NCBI RefSeq assembly: GCF_932526225.1
Contig: NC_064037.1
Coordinates: forward strand, 3,067,203-3,131,202
Source: Nematostella vectensis
Taxonomy: Eukaryota; Cnidaria; Anthozoa; Actiniaria; Edwardsiidae
Direction: 5' to 3'
Length of the DNA stretch: 64,000 nt
Shown here: positions 23,721 through 36,000 of the stretch, in pieces
Position numbering within the stretch: the first letter of the stretch is position 1
Layout: every line of letters begins with the position of its first letter
The notes under the pieces: generated by a model
Told to the model about the DNA's origin: nothing
Seen by the model: only the letters and a program-made list of their open reading frames with translations
The model's database searches: none
Program-made: the position numbers and the translations under genes

Positions 23721-23853
23721 CACGTGTCGTCTACTGAACCAATAAGATCCCAGTATTCTGATCACATGTCTTGTGTTAAACCAATGAGGCATCGATATTT
23801 TGGACACGTGTCATGTGTAGAGCCAATGGCATCTCAAATTGTGGGCACGTGTC
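23721..23853. promoter_or_regulatory. Four-unit E-box/CCAAT array with 42-bp spacing
   Basis: CACGTGTC or CACATGTC occurs at 23721, 23763, 23805 and 23846 (spacings 42, 42, 41). A CCAAT box follows at 23739, 23781 and 23823, always 18 bp after the start of the E-box. The sequence between is diverged while the two motifs are kept. This is either a decayed 42-bp tandem repeat or a helically phased bHLH plus NF-Y array. It lies 2.5 kb upstream of the paralogue 1 start codon. Confidence 0.5.
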
Positions 23854-23933
23854 CTGAGCGAATGAAGCCGAGTATTCATCGACAATCGCGCTCTCATGGT
23901 TAGAACAATTATGCAACCGAATATTTCCAGTTT

Positions 23934-24163
23934 ATGAAAACTTCCTAAATTTTACATTGTATAAAGTGACACGTAACACGTAAATAAAATCTTGCTTCAA
24001 ACAAAATCGAAAGGAATGCTAACCACCCCTGGCTAAATAGCTACTGTCATTTCTCGAGATTAAAAACACTATGATTTAAAACCACTTACGAAACTGCCTA
24101 AATAGTAAATGATATAAAGTGACACATACACGTAAAAGTCCAAATAAAATTTTGCTAAATCTA
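23934..24163 (+). repeat. Direct repeat (two diverged copies)
   Basis: gaaaacttcctaaattttac then tataaagtgacacgtaacac near 23936 recurs as gaaactgcctaaatagtaaa then tataaagtgacacatacacg near 24089. The copies are about 75 bp long and about 155 bp apart. Confidence 0.7.
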
Positions 24164-24308
24164 GGATGAATGCTTAACTATTCTGGTGTACTAGATCCAC
24201 TTGCCTGCAATGGCTTAGCCAAAGTGGCTTGCAAGATTATCGGCCCATTCCCTTCTCGTGAGTGTTTGTATGACCGTGTGGGATCCCTGAATAATAGTTT
24301 TCGGGCAA

Positions 24309-24314
24309 TTTATT
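24309..24314 (-). terminator. Poly(A) signal of CD20-like paralogue 2
   Basis: AATAAA on the minus strand, about 90 bp past the stop codon at 24402. Confidence 0.5.
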
Positions 24315-24401
24315 TATCTGTACCACGACGCTATTGGCTTGGATTCGGTGGCCAAACATTTATACATGTGACGAACAAGAACGCGCTTATAAATGATCGC
24401 G

Positions 24402-27400
24402 CTACAGGTATGTCTTGGTGTCGATTTCCTTGTCACTGTATGATGAATGTCTTGATCGTCTGTCATCCTCATAATAGCGGTTATCTCGGTCATGGTCGCG
24501 ATCGCGGTAATAGTCGCGGTCATAGTCACGGTCGTAATCCCGATCGCGGTCATCATAATCACGATCACGGTCATCATAATAACGATCGCGGTCATCGTAA
24601 TAACGATCGCGGTCATCGTAATAACGATCGCGGTCATCATAATCACGGTCTCGGTCATAGTCACGGTCGCGGTCCTGATCGCGGTAACGATCGCGGTCCA
24701 TGTCGCGGTCATAATTACGGTCCCTTTCGTTATCGTAGTCTCGTCTATTCTTATCATCGTACGAATCGCGTCGGTCGGCGCGACCGTCCCGTTGATCGTA
24801 AGTGTCTTTGTCGTAATCCCTTTTGTCGTTGTGGTTGTCGTAGCGATCGATGTACTTGTCTTTCGAGCCTTTCTTTTCCAAATCGTCGTCCAATTTGTAT
24901 TTGATTGGTTCCTTCGGATTTAGACGCGTCAGCGTCTCGGCTGATGCTTTTTGCTGTCTTTTCAATGTAGTCGGAACCTAATAGCAAGGAGAGGAAAAAA
25001 CTCCTATCAAATAAAATTTGGATAAAAGATTTGAAAAGAATCTAGGACTACCATTTCTAAATAGAATATAGAGATAATAGAAAGGCTATATGAATCCCTC
25101 GTCTGCTCGGATAAGGACTTTAGCAAGTATGCACACCAGCCAACACCCTTGATTGAAATACATGGCCCGTTCCTTATCGCTCTAGAGGGTGGTCAGTTGG
25201 TCGAAGCGTGTGAAGTCCAGGTTAGTATATCAACAAAAGAAATGACGGAATGACGCTTGTCTTTAGGAGCAGACAACAATAAATCGAACCACACTTTCAA
25301 ATATTTTGGCTTAAAAATGTATAAATGCATTTATAAATGTTTAAGCTCATATTGATGGAAAGCCTCGAAGGGCAAATTATGGGCTCAATCTCGGTAGTAA
25401 GTGTTAACCGAGTGAATGCTGAATTCTTCCAACATGCAGAAAACGTCGAGTCGAAAAAATGATAGAGCAGAGGAGCACTATCTCCGTGTCTAAGATGACG
25501 TCACTTACCGACTGAGGCACCGTGCTGAGACCAATGCATCCTACGATGGCTCCGGCGAGGCACAGAATGGCTCCGAGGACAGACATAACCGTCATAGCGA
25601 TAAGAATCATGTTGATAGAAGGAATCCAATCACACGTCGTCACTGCAAAAAAGGCAGCACAAGTATGTTTGTATTTTACTTAAGAATGCATCTTCCCCCA
25701 ACCCACCCTCAAAACAGGAAACAAGAAAGAAATGAAAAAGGGAGCGCGCGGGCGTGCCTATATATATGCGAGCCCCAGTATTTTTTTATTGGTAGAAAAT
25801 GGGGCTGACGCTTTATCGACATCACATAAAAGCCAAGAGATTCTTGTAAAAGCTTAAAATGTTCCGTTGGACAAGAACCAAAAAAGAAGCAAAAGTATCC
25901 TATGGAAATACTATGAGCGGTCAATACTCATCTAAGCTCCACCCCAAACAAACAAACAAACCAAACAAACACACAGTGGTGTTTAAGTGAGTGGTGCAAT
26001 ATGACATCTCGTCCGAATGGTACATAGGTTATCCAACACTGTTCTTACTGTCTTTAATTCTGACGCTCTCCATTCCTTGGCACTGACAAAAGCCGCCCGA
26101 GACACTGCACTTTCTTGGGCCTATAAACTGTCTCCATATGTTATACTCCGTGCCTGCAATCACGGCCTGCACGCCCGCCACAATAGCGATGATAATGGCG
26201 AACACTACGTACGAGTGGAACTGTGAAAAAATAAAAGCCGTTAGCTGAGAAGCTTTGTGTTCACCCTTAGTGCCAGAGACGTTATCCAAAGCTTAAAAAA
26301 TAGGTTGAGCCGTAAGTCGTACATCATACGGCTCGCATTGTCGGCAAGTCGTACATGATACGGCTCGCACTTTCGTCGGCAAGTCGTACATGATACGGCT
26401 CGCACTTTCGTCGGCAAGTCGTACATGATACGGCTCGCATTGTCGGCAAGTCGTACATCATACGGCTCGCATTGTCGGCAAGCCGTACATCATACGGCTC
26501 GAACTTTCGTCGGCATCCTTCGTCGCACTTTCGGGTTTTCGACGGTGCGAGCTTCACATGGCAAGTACCAATTTTAATAACTAGATAAATAAATGCATAA
26601 ATAAAATCCCCTCCGCCCCCTTCGGGGGTGGTCAGATTTTAATCAGAAAACTCTCCCACCCTAGAAAAATTAGCCCCACTCATTCTGATTTCGCACCCCC
26701 CAAAGAAAAATCCTGGGTACGGGATTGGTGTAACTCAGATGTAGCTAGTTAGTGCTGGAAGATATCTTTACACACTTTGTGAAGACCTTGTAACAGCAAA
26801 CAAGTAAACCGGTAGCTCCACCAACAAAGGTCATTATTGTCGATGAAAGGGACGGAGAAATCAACAAACAGAAAAAAACAATTGTTACACGAGAATCTCT
26901 GTTTATGTGTCTTTTGCGGCCGAAGAAAGTGCAAAATGCTGTGATGTTTTCCCACTTACCGCACATTTCTTTCTTGACATCGCAGAGATTCCCAGGGCCC
27001 CAACAAACATCAGCTAGAAAAGGAAACGTTATGGTTAGTGATTGGTAATTGATTGCACTTTCATAGTCACTAAGCAAAAGCAACAATTTTTTACCAGGGC
27101 CGGGTTCCTAGAAAGCAGGTGAACGATAACCCAGGGATAAATGCCCTTTTTTATACAATCAAATGTCAAGATAGCCATTTTATTCCTGGGTTAGCGCTAG
27201 GAACCAACTAACATGCCGTGGTGAATTACCTGTAAAAAGGACACGTTTTGATATAGCACTTCTTGAATCGGCAATTAATAAGGGCCCATAAAATGCCGGG
27301 CTGTAGCAGGGGGTGTGACAATGGGGGTATGCCCCCCCCCCAATATTTAAAAAAATGAAAGGAAATGACCAGTAAGGGCGTGGTTGTGCCCCCCAATATT

Positions 27401-30016
27401 TTCCTAATGTTTCTGTATTGTCCCCCCCCCCCTCCCATATTTCGAGGCCCGCAAGGGCCTTGACATGGTATACGTCTATTTCAATAAACGTTGTCAGTGC
27501 AAATGGCGAATGACAATTGGCAAATGGCAGTTCTAAGACCAATAACTGCTTATGGGTATAATTTTTTGTAAGAATAATGATGATAAGTAATATAATCGCA
27601 GAAATTATCCGCATGTTTCTACAGTCAGTAGAAATTTGATTAGTTCCATGGCATTTTTTGATAGAACTACCATTTGACAATCGCCATTTGCACTGACAAC
27701 GTTATTTGAAATAGGGGTATCTAAAGTTGGATATTATGATTATCGTCAAACAGGCACCACAATGTTTTGTGAAATTTGAAGCGGCATCAAAAAGGACCAT
27801 CCTTTAAGGATATTTCGGCTTAGGCTCAACGGTCTTCCAATGCATTTCGCTTAAAAATAATTTCTAGAAGCCTGGTCGCAAGTCGTTCTTACACGGTTTT
27901 TGTTTTTAAACTCATAGGGATCACAAAAACAAGTCACTCCATTGCTCCCCATTGTGACGACTAGAGAAACTTTCGTGAAGATGCGGAACTTTTGCTAATA
28001 TTGGGTAACAGTATAAAAAGCAAGTGTCGTGACCAGAGATCGGTCCGTTGTTTCCGGTCTAATACTCAATCTCAATAAAGATCATTACCATAGTATATTT
28101 GTTTCCACCAAGTGGGTAGGTCTCTTAAAACGTTTTTGCGTTTGACGATAGTGTATAGTGCGTGGTATGGCAATAGTAATTTTTTTAAGCTTATATCCTA
28201 GAAAACTATGTCCTTAGAAGCGTTCCCTTCAGACGTGACACTGAATCGAAATCGATTGAAATTGAAAATTTATAACAGCACATAGAAATCATATGAGTTA
28301 CGTGACTCGTATTCGATTAGTACACATCATAACCGAAGCATGAAAACACCGGTATTATATCTGCTTACGTTTTGAGGTTCCGAAGCAAACGAAAATAAAA
28401 GTTTCCATCAAAATGATGGAAGATTCTGGCTACTGCTTAAAAATTTTCTAAGAGCACAAAAGCATTTAACCTATAACGTATACTAGACCTTATAACGGGG
28501 AAGCATTTCCAAAAACCAAATGTGTGACGGACAAACAGAGTCTTAATGCCAAACCATACACAAGCAGTTATCTTTAGAATACATTCACAATTCAAGTAAG
28601 TGATCTACCTATTTGACAATTGAAGGCATGCTATCTTAAACATTTGCTGTGACTTCCATAGGGCGTGTACTTTTGAAAGCCGTTAGAAAGTCACGGCACG
28701 CTTCGCAAGCGCTCCCTTTTACTAGCGATAAATATATTCCCCCCTTATACATTGAATTCAGAGCACAATTATATTTTTGACATTTCCTAAAGCCATGCAA
28801 TAAAACGTCGAAACATTTGCACCGTAGAGTATCTTATAGTCCTGTCCCAAAACGATGGATTCTCCAAGATAATTTAGTCACTTTCATATAACAGCTCGAA
28901 TATTACGTAATAAAAAGAGAATGTTGGTTATAAAAACAAATGAATAAAGCTGTATGAGTCATCGCGTAGAATCCTCAAACTTAGACTCCCACAAAATACT
29001 GCATAAGATTATGCTTTGTCCTTCCTATCAATTAAGTTATAATTGTTCCTTGAAGTTGCCTACATTTAGAAGCTCACACAAGCCTTGACTTTTGGCATGT
29101 AATTACGATATATGTGCACCTAGGGCATAAATTATATAACAGTTCCTTGAGAATCGCTTTGAGCGCATTTAACGCAATTTGATAACGTATTTTGGCAAAG
29201 CACGAATTTTTGCATAACTTTTTAATACACCCAATGCCTCGAGACAGGCGTCTTCGCAAACCAACGTTGCGTGCATGTTTTAAAAATCATGTCTTATTGT
29301 TTTCACTGCAAATGATTATTCAGCACAAGCGACGTGCATTCCATTTCCTAAAAATCGAGGAACACAAACAAATGCTTGAAAATTCTATATGGCGCAGTGC
29401 TACACTTGTCTTTTTGTTTACAATTCTTTAAGGACTCATGTTTTGCATTTGTTATTTAGCGTTCTAAGTTATCGTAACTGAATTATTTTAGACGCTTCAA
29501 TGCGTTCGAGGAACTCAGTCAATTCTAAAGTATAAACGAAACTTGCTTATTCGTCTTTTACTAAAGACTCGAAGCCAGTGCAAGTTTTTTTTCGTAAAAA
29601 AAATGAGTAAACTTCCGTTAACCGAGCGACCTACTAGCATAACGTTCTACGCATAAGCACTTTTGAGTATGCATTTTAAACGAACTTGTTTTTAACTTGT
29701 AGTTTGATTTTGATAGTTTACATAACGGTCTCTTCATCACGCTTAGACTATAGTTGATAGCAAACTCGATTAAATCCGCTTGCTATCAAGTTGAACTGTG
29801 TACATAGAGCGCGTCATATGTCATTCAGCATAGCGAGCAAACAGGTCCGTTGATAGCATCTCGACTTACCGGGATTCCAGACCAAATTCCATATCCATAA
29901 TACCCTCCATGCCAGAGCCAGACGCTACCGCACACTGTCACCGCTATGCCGCATGCCAAGATAAGGAGCCCAAATATTAAGGCGTATCTGGTGGAGCTCC
30001 CTTGTATTTGTGACAT
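24402..30016 (-). CDS. CD20/MS4A-like four-transmembrane protein, paralogue 2, with Arg/Asp-rich tail (five exons)
   Basis: Exons (minus): 30016-29870, 27013-26960, 26220-26049, 25642-25509, 24977-24402; phases 0,0,1,0, all matching; about 360 residues. Exon 1 has TM1 (ALIFGLLILACGIAVTVCG) and ends YGIWSGIP. Exon 2 is an 18-codon TM2 block (LMFVGALGISAMSRKKCA). Exon 3 has TM3 and the loop KCSVSGGFCQC. Exon 4 has TTCDWI and TM4 (MILIAMTVMSVLGAILCLAG). Exon 5 encodes a 191-residue cytoplasmic tail: a basic start (TLKRQQKASAETLTRLNPKE), then about 130 residues of DRDYDDRDRYYDD-type repeats, ending SDKEIDTKTYL. The tail resembles the alternating-charge RD domains of RNA-binding proteins, which is odd on a small membrane protein. 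Membership of the CD20-like superfamily is inferred from topology and shared exon layout with its two neighbours. Confidence 0.7.
24480..24740 (-). repeat. 21-24-bp tandem repeat coding for RD/DYDDRDR tail
   Basis: Within exon 5 of paralogue 2, copies of gatcgcggtcatcgtaataac (plus strand) and variants such as cacggtcatcataatcacga are repeated. On the minus strand they read DDRDRYYDD and DRDRDYD. The reading frame is kept throughout, so unit changes are multiples of three. Confidence 0.85.
26305..26530 (+). repeat. Tandem repeat of 29/35-bp units in intron 2 of CD20-like paralogue 2
   Basis: About seven copies of gtcgtacatgatacggctcg followed by cattgtcggcaa or cactttcgtcggcaa. The two length classes differ in the linker. 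It produces spurious minus-strand ORFs with repeated YDVRLADNASRM. Confidence 0.9.
27476..27714. mobile_element. MITE-like inverted-repeat element in intron 1 of CD20-like paralogue 2
   Basis: The left arm ctatttcaataaacgttgtc, then agtgcaaatggcgaatgaca, is complementary to the right arm (caatcgccatttgcactgac, then aacgttatttgaaatag). The arms are about 60 bp of a 239-bp unit with an AT-rich centre and no ORF. Confidence 0.8.
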
Positions 30017-33000
30017 AGTCGTTTTCTCGTTGACGATGTCGCTTCTTACGATCTACACTCACTATACCGTCGCTTTTTCCGCACGAACACATTCACTCGG
30101 CGCGGTTACTCAAGCGCGAAGCCTTTTGTTTGAATTGGCCAATCAGCTTCAAGAACGAACCTGATAAAATGCTGTTTCTAATATCAACCACAGGAGGGAA
30201 GTAGTTCAAAACAAAAGAATATTGGCATATACATATAAGTTGCATTTTATGAACAAGAAAATGCAAATTGGATAACGATGTCGCAAAGATGAAATTCAGG
30301 TGCATGAGAAGGTGAACTAAAATAAGTATTCCTAAAATACTCTGTCCGAGTAGGAGCGGAAGGGAGGGGGGGGGGGGGGAGTGGGGGTATTTAGGAGGGT
30401 TGTGGCTCCGAAAAAAAATTGGGCCCTCTTAGTTGGGTTCAGGGGGAGTGGCTCTTTCTAATTAATATTTCACCGCAATGGTTTCACTGCGCGACTTGTA
30501 CAACGTTTGGCTAGTTTAGGGGGGAGTTGTGTAATATATCAAAACTTAAGTTTTTATATAAATGGTGTTTATCTATATTGTTGTCTGAAATAAGGCATTT
30601 GGATTTTCATTTGCAAATGGTAGCGCATCTGAAGAAAATGTGAAAGACGATGTCAACAATGTCACATGTGAGACCACCTGAAGAAAGGACAAACGATGCT
30701 TTTAATTGTCACACCCCCTGCTACTTTTAAATGTTTTTTGCTTGAAATTCATCTTGGAATTCACTCACCGATGATGAATTTCTCGGCTTGTCTCCGGTGT
30801 AACAGCCACAGCTGACGTCATCATTCTCTCATTCCAATTCTCTGATTTCAATGGTTTCCATGGTCCCTGAATTGCCTGCGGCATCTCTAGTTTACTCTGG
30901 TTTCTCTGGTTCACTAGTTCTTATAGTTTCTCTGGTTCACTCTGGTTCCTCTCTGGTTCCTCTGGTTTTTCTGGTTTCCCTAGTTTCTCTGGTTCACTAT
31001 GGTTCCTCTCTGGTTCCTCTGGTTTTTCTGGTTTCCCTAGTTTCTCTGGTTCACTATGGTTCCTCTGGTTCCAATAGTTTCTCTGGTTTCTATCTGGTTC
31101 CTCTGTTTTTTCTGGTTTCCCTGGTTCCACTGGTTTCTTTGGTTCCTCTGGTTCTTCTGGTTTCTCTGGTTCCTCTCGTGTTCCTGTGGTTTCTGTGGTT
31201 CTTCAGGTTTCTTTAGTTCGCTTGGTTCCTCTGGTTTTTCATGTCTGTCTCTTGTTGCGAATTGTCACAGTAAAAAAACTATTCGTTGGTGCAATCAAAT
31301 GAGAAATGCGTTTAGAATTTTAAAAAAATCATCGTTTCTCGCGGACAATGATTGAATAAATCCGCACTAGTTTTTGTAACCAATCAGGATTCATAGGTAT
31401 GGCATATATTTATTTTATAAAAGATATTACGAACCGAGCAGTACAAAGGCCTCTATGAGCTAGATTGACAGATCTGATTTCTTGCTTGAAGCAGTTTTCC
31501 TTTTGCTCTCCACTAGACACGCGCGTGCCTTGCTATACATATCAAAGACTGCATTTTACGTTTCTTTTTCGTTATGTGTAAGTTGCGTTACAATCACCTA
31601 AATGTATCAGAAAAGTATACGGATTCAAAGGAAAACGCGTCAAGTATACGGGGCCCTTAATCAATGCACAGGACACGAGAGGAACCAAAGAAACCAGAAG
31701 AACCAGACAAACTAGAGGAACCAAAGAGAAACAGAGAGAAACCAGAGGAACCAGAGTTAACCACAGAAACCAAAGAGAAACAGACAGAAACCAGATAGAA
31801 ACCAGAGGAACCAGCGTGAACCACAGGAACTATAGAACCAGAGAAGCTATAGGAACCAGAGAAATTATAAGAACTAGAGAAAACAAAGAAACCAGAGAAA
31901 CTATAAGAACCAGAGAAACCAGAGTGAACTAGAGATGCCGCAGGCACCTCAGGGACCATGGAAACCATTGGAATCAGAGAATGTGGAATGAGAGAATGAC
32001 GTCAGCTGTAGCTATTACACCGGAGACAAGTCAATTTCTCTAAAAAATGATAAAAAAACACGCTACAGAATTCACCTTGTTTTAATACATACCTCCCCTA
32101 GATTCAAAAGAATGCATTCTTTAACAGTTAGTTCTTTAACATCAAAAAAGGCAATACGATGATCTGTAAGGTCTTATTGAATTTCCCATAAAATAGCTTC
32201 TTTGTAACAAATTTTTATCACAGCAAGAAAAATACAAGGTAAGTTTAATTTATTTTGCTTTTCTTTTCTTTTCATTCAACTGCACAGAGAAAGAAAAACC
32301 TCGCTCGCATGCAAATTTAATGTCATTAAAATGAAAGCTTTGCCTTCCGGGATATCCATGACCGGCCGGTGATTAACCACAGTACTGACAGACTTCTTTC
32401 AGTAACTAGCGCTTTACTGCCCTTTTCAAAAATGTCCTTTAAATAGACAGGAAAACTAGAGCAAACACGATTTTTTAAGGTATTGCTGTATGGATGCTAT
32501 ATCCGAAAATGTCATCTTTAGCGCTATCTGAATGATATGAAAAACACTATATGTGTTCTTTCTTTTATAAAACTGACGTTTTATAAAAAGAATATGCAAC
32601 AACAAACTCCATTTAATGTCATCAGATTGGATGGGTAACAGCTTTACCTCCCTAACCTAATCAGCCTGCTGTGATAGAATAGGTTCCTATTTAAAAGACT
32701 ACTGAAATGATTTGTCAGAATTCTGATTTACGGTTGACAACAAAAGAAAAAAGATACTCTTTATAAATGTTTGGTGCATTGCATACTGTAGTTAAATGCA
32801 ACATGGGCTTATAGGTTGTATTCAGTATTGATTGTTATAATAACTGTTATTGTTCGTTGTATATAAAAAAAATAAGAACCAATTAAGAACCTTTAGAGCC
32901 AAATTTGTCAAAAAGTACCCAAATTTATAAGAACCTTTTCTGCCTGATCTTGCAAATTCTAAGTTCTTATACGCGGGTGTTAACAGAAATTTTTAAGTTG

Positions 33001-33050
33001 GTTTGCATACATCTAGAGGGCCGCTGTAACTTGATTTCCCCGTACGTCAA
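30017..33050. other. Spacer between CD20-like paralogues 2 and 3
   Basis: No coding exon recognised. It holds a 14-G run (30366-30379) and the fold-back element listed separately; the remainder is AT-rich unique sequence. Confidence 0.5.
30777..32044. mobile_element. Fold-back element, 1.27 kb, with repeat-filled arms
   Basis: The outer arm cttgtctccggtgtaacagc, then cacagctgacgtcat, then ggtttccatggtccctga, at 30788-30872 is found inverted at about 31948-32033. Both arms continue inward as complementary simple repeats. The left (30880-31245) is tctggttcctctggtttctc on the plus strand; the right (31660-31945) is the aaccagagaaaccagag complement. About 400 bp of unique AT-rich sequence separates them. 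No transposase is seen. Apparent ORFs (for example VSMVPELPAASLVYSGFSGS on plus and a twin on minus) come from the same inverted sequence. Confidence 0.8.
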
Positions 33051-36000
33051 TCAAAGAGAGTCGTTCACTTGCTTGTCGTAGCCTTTGCTTTTAGGAGGCA
33101 AAGCGGACGCTTGATTCTTCTTGCGCTGGAAATAAATTGAGGTTGCGAGACTCTATGAGAACACGTCGAGGAAAAAGGATGATTCATGGAATATCGTACA
33201 TGTCAAGAAAGGATGATTTATGGAATATCGTACATGTCAAGGAAGAAGGATGATTCATGGAATATCGTACATGTCAAGAAAGGATGATTTATGGAATATC
33301 GTACATGTCAATGAAGGGTTCATGAAATATCGTACACTATGTCAAGAAAGGAGGATGATTCGTGGAATATCGTACATATCAAAGAAGAAGGATGATTCAC
33401 GGAATATCGTACATGTCAGGGAAGAAGGATGATTCATGGAATATCGTACATGTAAATAAAGGGTTCATGGAATATCGTACACTATGTCAAGAAAGGAGGA
33501 TGATTCATGGAATATCGTACATGTCAGGGAAGAAGGAAGATTTATGGAATATCGTTCACGTCAAGGAAGGAGGATGATTCATGGAATATCGTACATATCA
33601 AGGAAGAAGGATGATTCATTGAATATCGAACACTTCAAGGAAGAAGGATGATTCATGGAATATCTTACATGTCAGGGAAGAAGGAAGATTTATGGAATAT
33701 CGTACATGTCAAGGAAGGAGGATGATTCGTGAAATATTGTACACGTCAAAGAAGGAGAATGATTCGTAGAATATTGTACACGTCAAGGAAGGAGGATGAT
33801 TCATAGAATATCGTACGTGTCAGGGAAGATGGATGATTCATGGAATATCGTACATGTCAGGGAAGAAGGATGATTCATGGAATATCGTACATGTCAAGGA
33901 AGGAGGATGATTCGTGGAATATTGTACACGTCAAAGTAGGAGGATGATTCGTAGAATATTGTACACGTCAAGGAAGGAGGATGATTCATGGAATATCGTA
34001 CATGTCAGGGAAGAAGGATGATTCATGGAATATAGTACATGTCAGGGAAGAAGGATGATTCATGGAATATAGTACATGTCAAGGAAGGAGGATGATTCGT
34101 GAAATATTGTACACGTCAAAGAAGAAGGATGATTCATGGAATATCGTACACGTCAAGAAAGGATGATGATCCATGGAATATTGTACACGTCAAGGAAGGA
34201 GGATGATTCGTGGAATATTGTACATGTCAAGAAAGGAGGATGATACATGAAATATTGTACACGTCAAGGAAGTAGGATGGTTTAACCGTGAATCGTGGCA
34301 TGGAAATCCTACTCACCCTTTCAGTGTTGCAAGAGATGATAAGTGCCATCAAAGCGCACAACAAGATGATGCAGATTGCGATGATGGAGATGATCATCAC
34401 CGCCAGGAGATGAGGCTTGTAGGGATCATAGTTCACTGCGACATCCGGGCATTGGGAGGAGGCTAAAAAGACAAAACATGAGTCTCATGCAAACATAAAG
34501 CTTGAGTGTGTTGTTCTTGATAAGAGGTCCCGAATTCGATTTGATTATATTCTGGTTAATTTATGTTAATTCTGACGCGTTCAGTGGTGTTAGTGATAAG
34601 ACCAATAATCACCAGATTGTGTGAGGATACCATCATCATTATCAACATCATTATCATAATCATAATCACCACCATCATCATCATCATCAAAATTTTATAA
34701 CCTTCATCAATATCATTATCCCCCTCTCACAATCGCCTTTATTATCATCAGCTTTTATATTACTTCAGCGTGATAATGTAAATATGACAATAAATATAAC
34801 AAAAGTAAAACTCAAGTTCCACAGTGGAGGTCCCATAAACGGGACTCGTATAAAAGGGTTACTTGTTCCTTCTTGTAATTCTTATCTTGCATATAAGGTA
34901 TTTCGTATATAACGGGCAATTTCGAAGGTCCAAACATGTCCTGTTTATGTGGATTCTATAGTAGAGTTAAGTGTTAAAAGAGACTTTTAGTCCTGTTTAT
35001 GTGGGTTCTACAGTAGAGTTATGTGCTGTAGAGTTATGTGTTACAAGAGAGTTTTAGCCCTGTTTATGTGGGTTCTATAGTAGAGTTATGTGTTACAAGA
35101 GACTTACTTAGCCTCAGCTTGCCCAAATGAGCGTCGTCGCATTCACACGTCAATCCGCTGTTAACGCACTTGCCGTCCTTCAGTAAGGCTAGCACGTGGT
35201 AGGTGAAGGCCGTGATCCCAAGTTGAGCAAGAGAAATCATAAAGCAGAAGATGGCCACTCCGATGTACAGGGACAGCTGGAATAACAAGATCAGCAAGAT
35301 ACTGTGAGCATGTGGAGGGTGCTATACTAAGAAACAGTTGACTTCTGTACACTATTGACTACTGCACAAGGTGGACAAAGACATCTGCGACAAGATCATA
35401 AGCAGCGTGAGAATGTACGAGGGTGTTATTGAAGTACAAAGACATCTGCGACAAGATCATAAACAGCGTGAGAATGTACGAGGGTGTTATTTGAAGTACA
35501 GAGACATCTGTCACAAGATCATAAGCAGCGTTAGAATGTACGAGGGTGTTATTGAAGTACAGAGACATCTGCGACAAGATCATAAGCAGCGTTAGAATGT
35601 ACGAGGGTGTTATTTGAAGTACAGAGACATCTGCGACAAGATCATAAGCAGCGTTAGAATGTACGAGAGTGTTATTTGAAGTACAGAGACATCTGCGACA
35701 AGATCATAAGCAGCGTTAGAATGTACGAGGGTGTTATTTGAAGTACAGAGACATCTGCGACAAGATCATAAGCAGCGTTAGAATGTACGAGGGTGTTATT
35801 TGAAGTACAGAGACATCTGCGACAAGATCATAAGCAGCGTTAGAATGTACGAGGGTGTTATTTGAAGTACAGAGACATCTGCGACAAGATCATAAGCAGC
35901 GTTAGAATGTACGAGGGTGTTATTTGAAGTACAGAGACATCTGCGACAAGATCATAAGCAGCGTGAGAATGTACGAGGGTGTTCTTGAAGTACAGAGACA

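Larger units (their letters stand above)
21208..24401. other. Spacer between CD20-like paralogues 1 and 2
   Basis: Upstream region of paralogue 1 and 3' region of paralogue 2. No coding exon is recognised. A locally GC-richer patch is at about 22290-22460. A 17-G run is at 23345-23361, and the 42-bp motif array and a direct repeat are listed separately. Confidence 0.5.

Noticed and set aside
26745-27086. Minus-strand 113-residue ORF reading DVCWGPGNLCDVKKEMCG
   Set aside because: The same bases in another frame give exon 2 of CD20-like paralogue 2 (LMFVGALGISAMSRKKCA) with correct phase and splice sites. The ORF is a shadow.
30851-31968. Plus and minus ORFs sharing VSMVPE and SLV-SGFSGS
   Set aside because: They are the two arms of one inverted repeat, rich in a simple repeat; no codon-level evidence.
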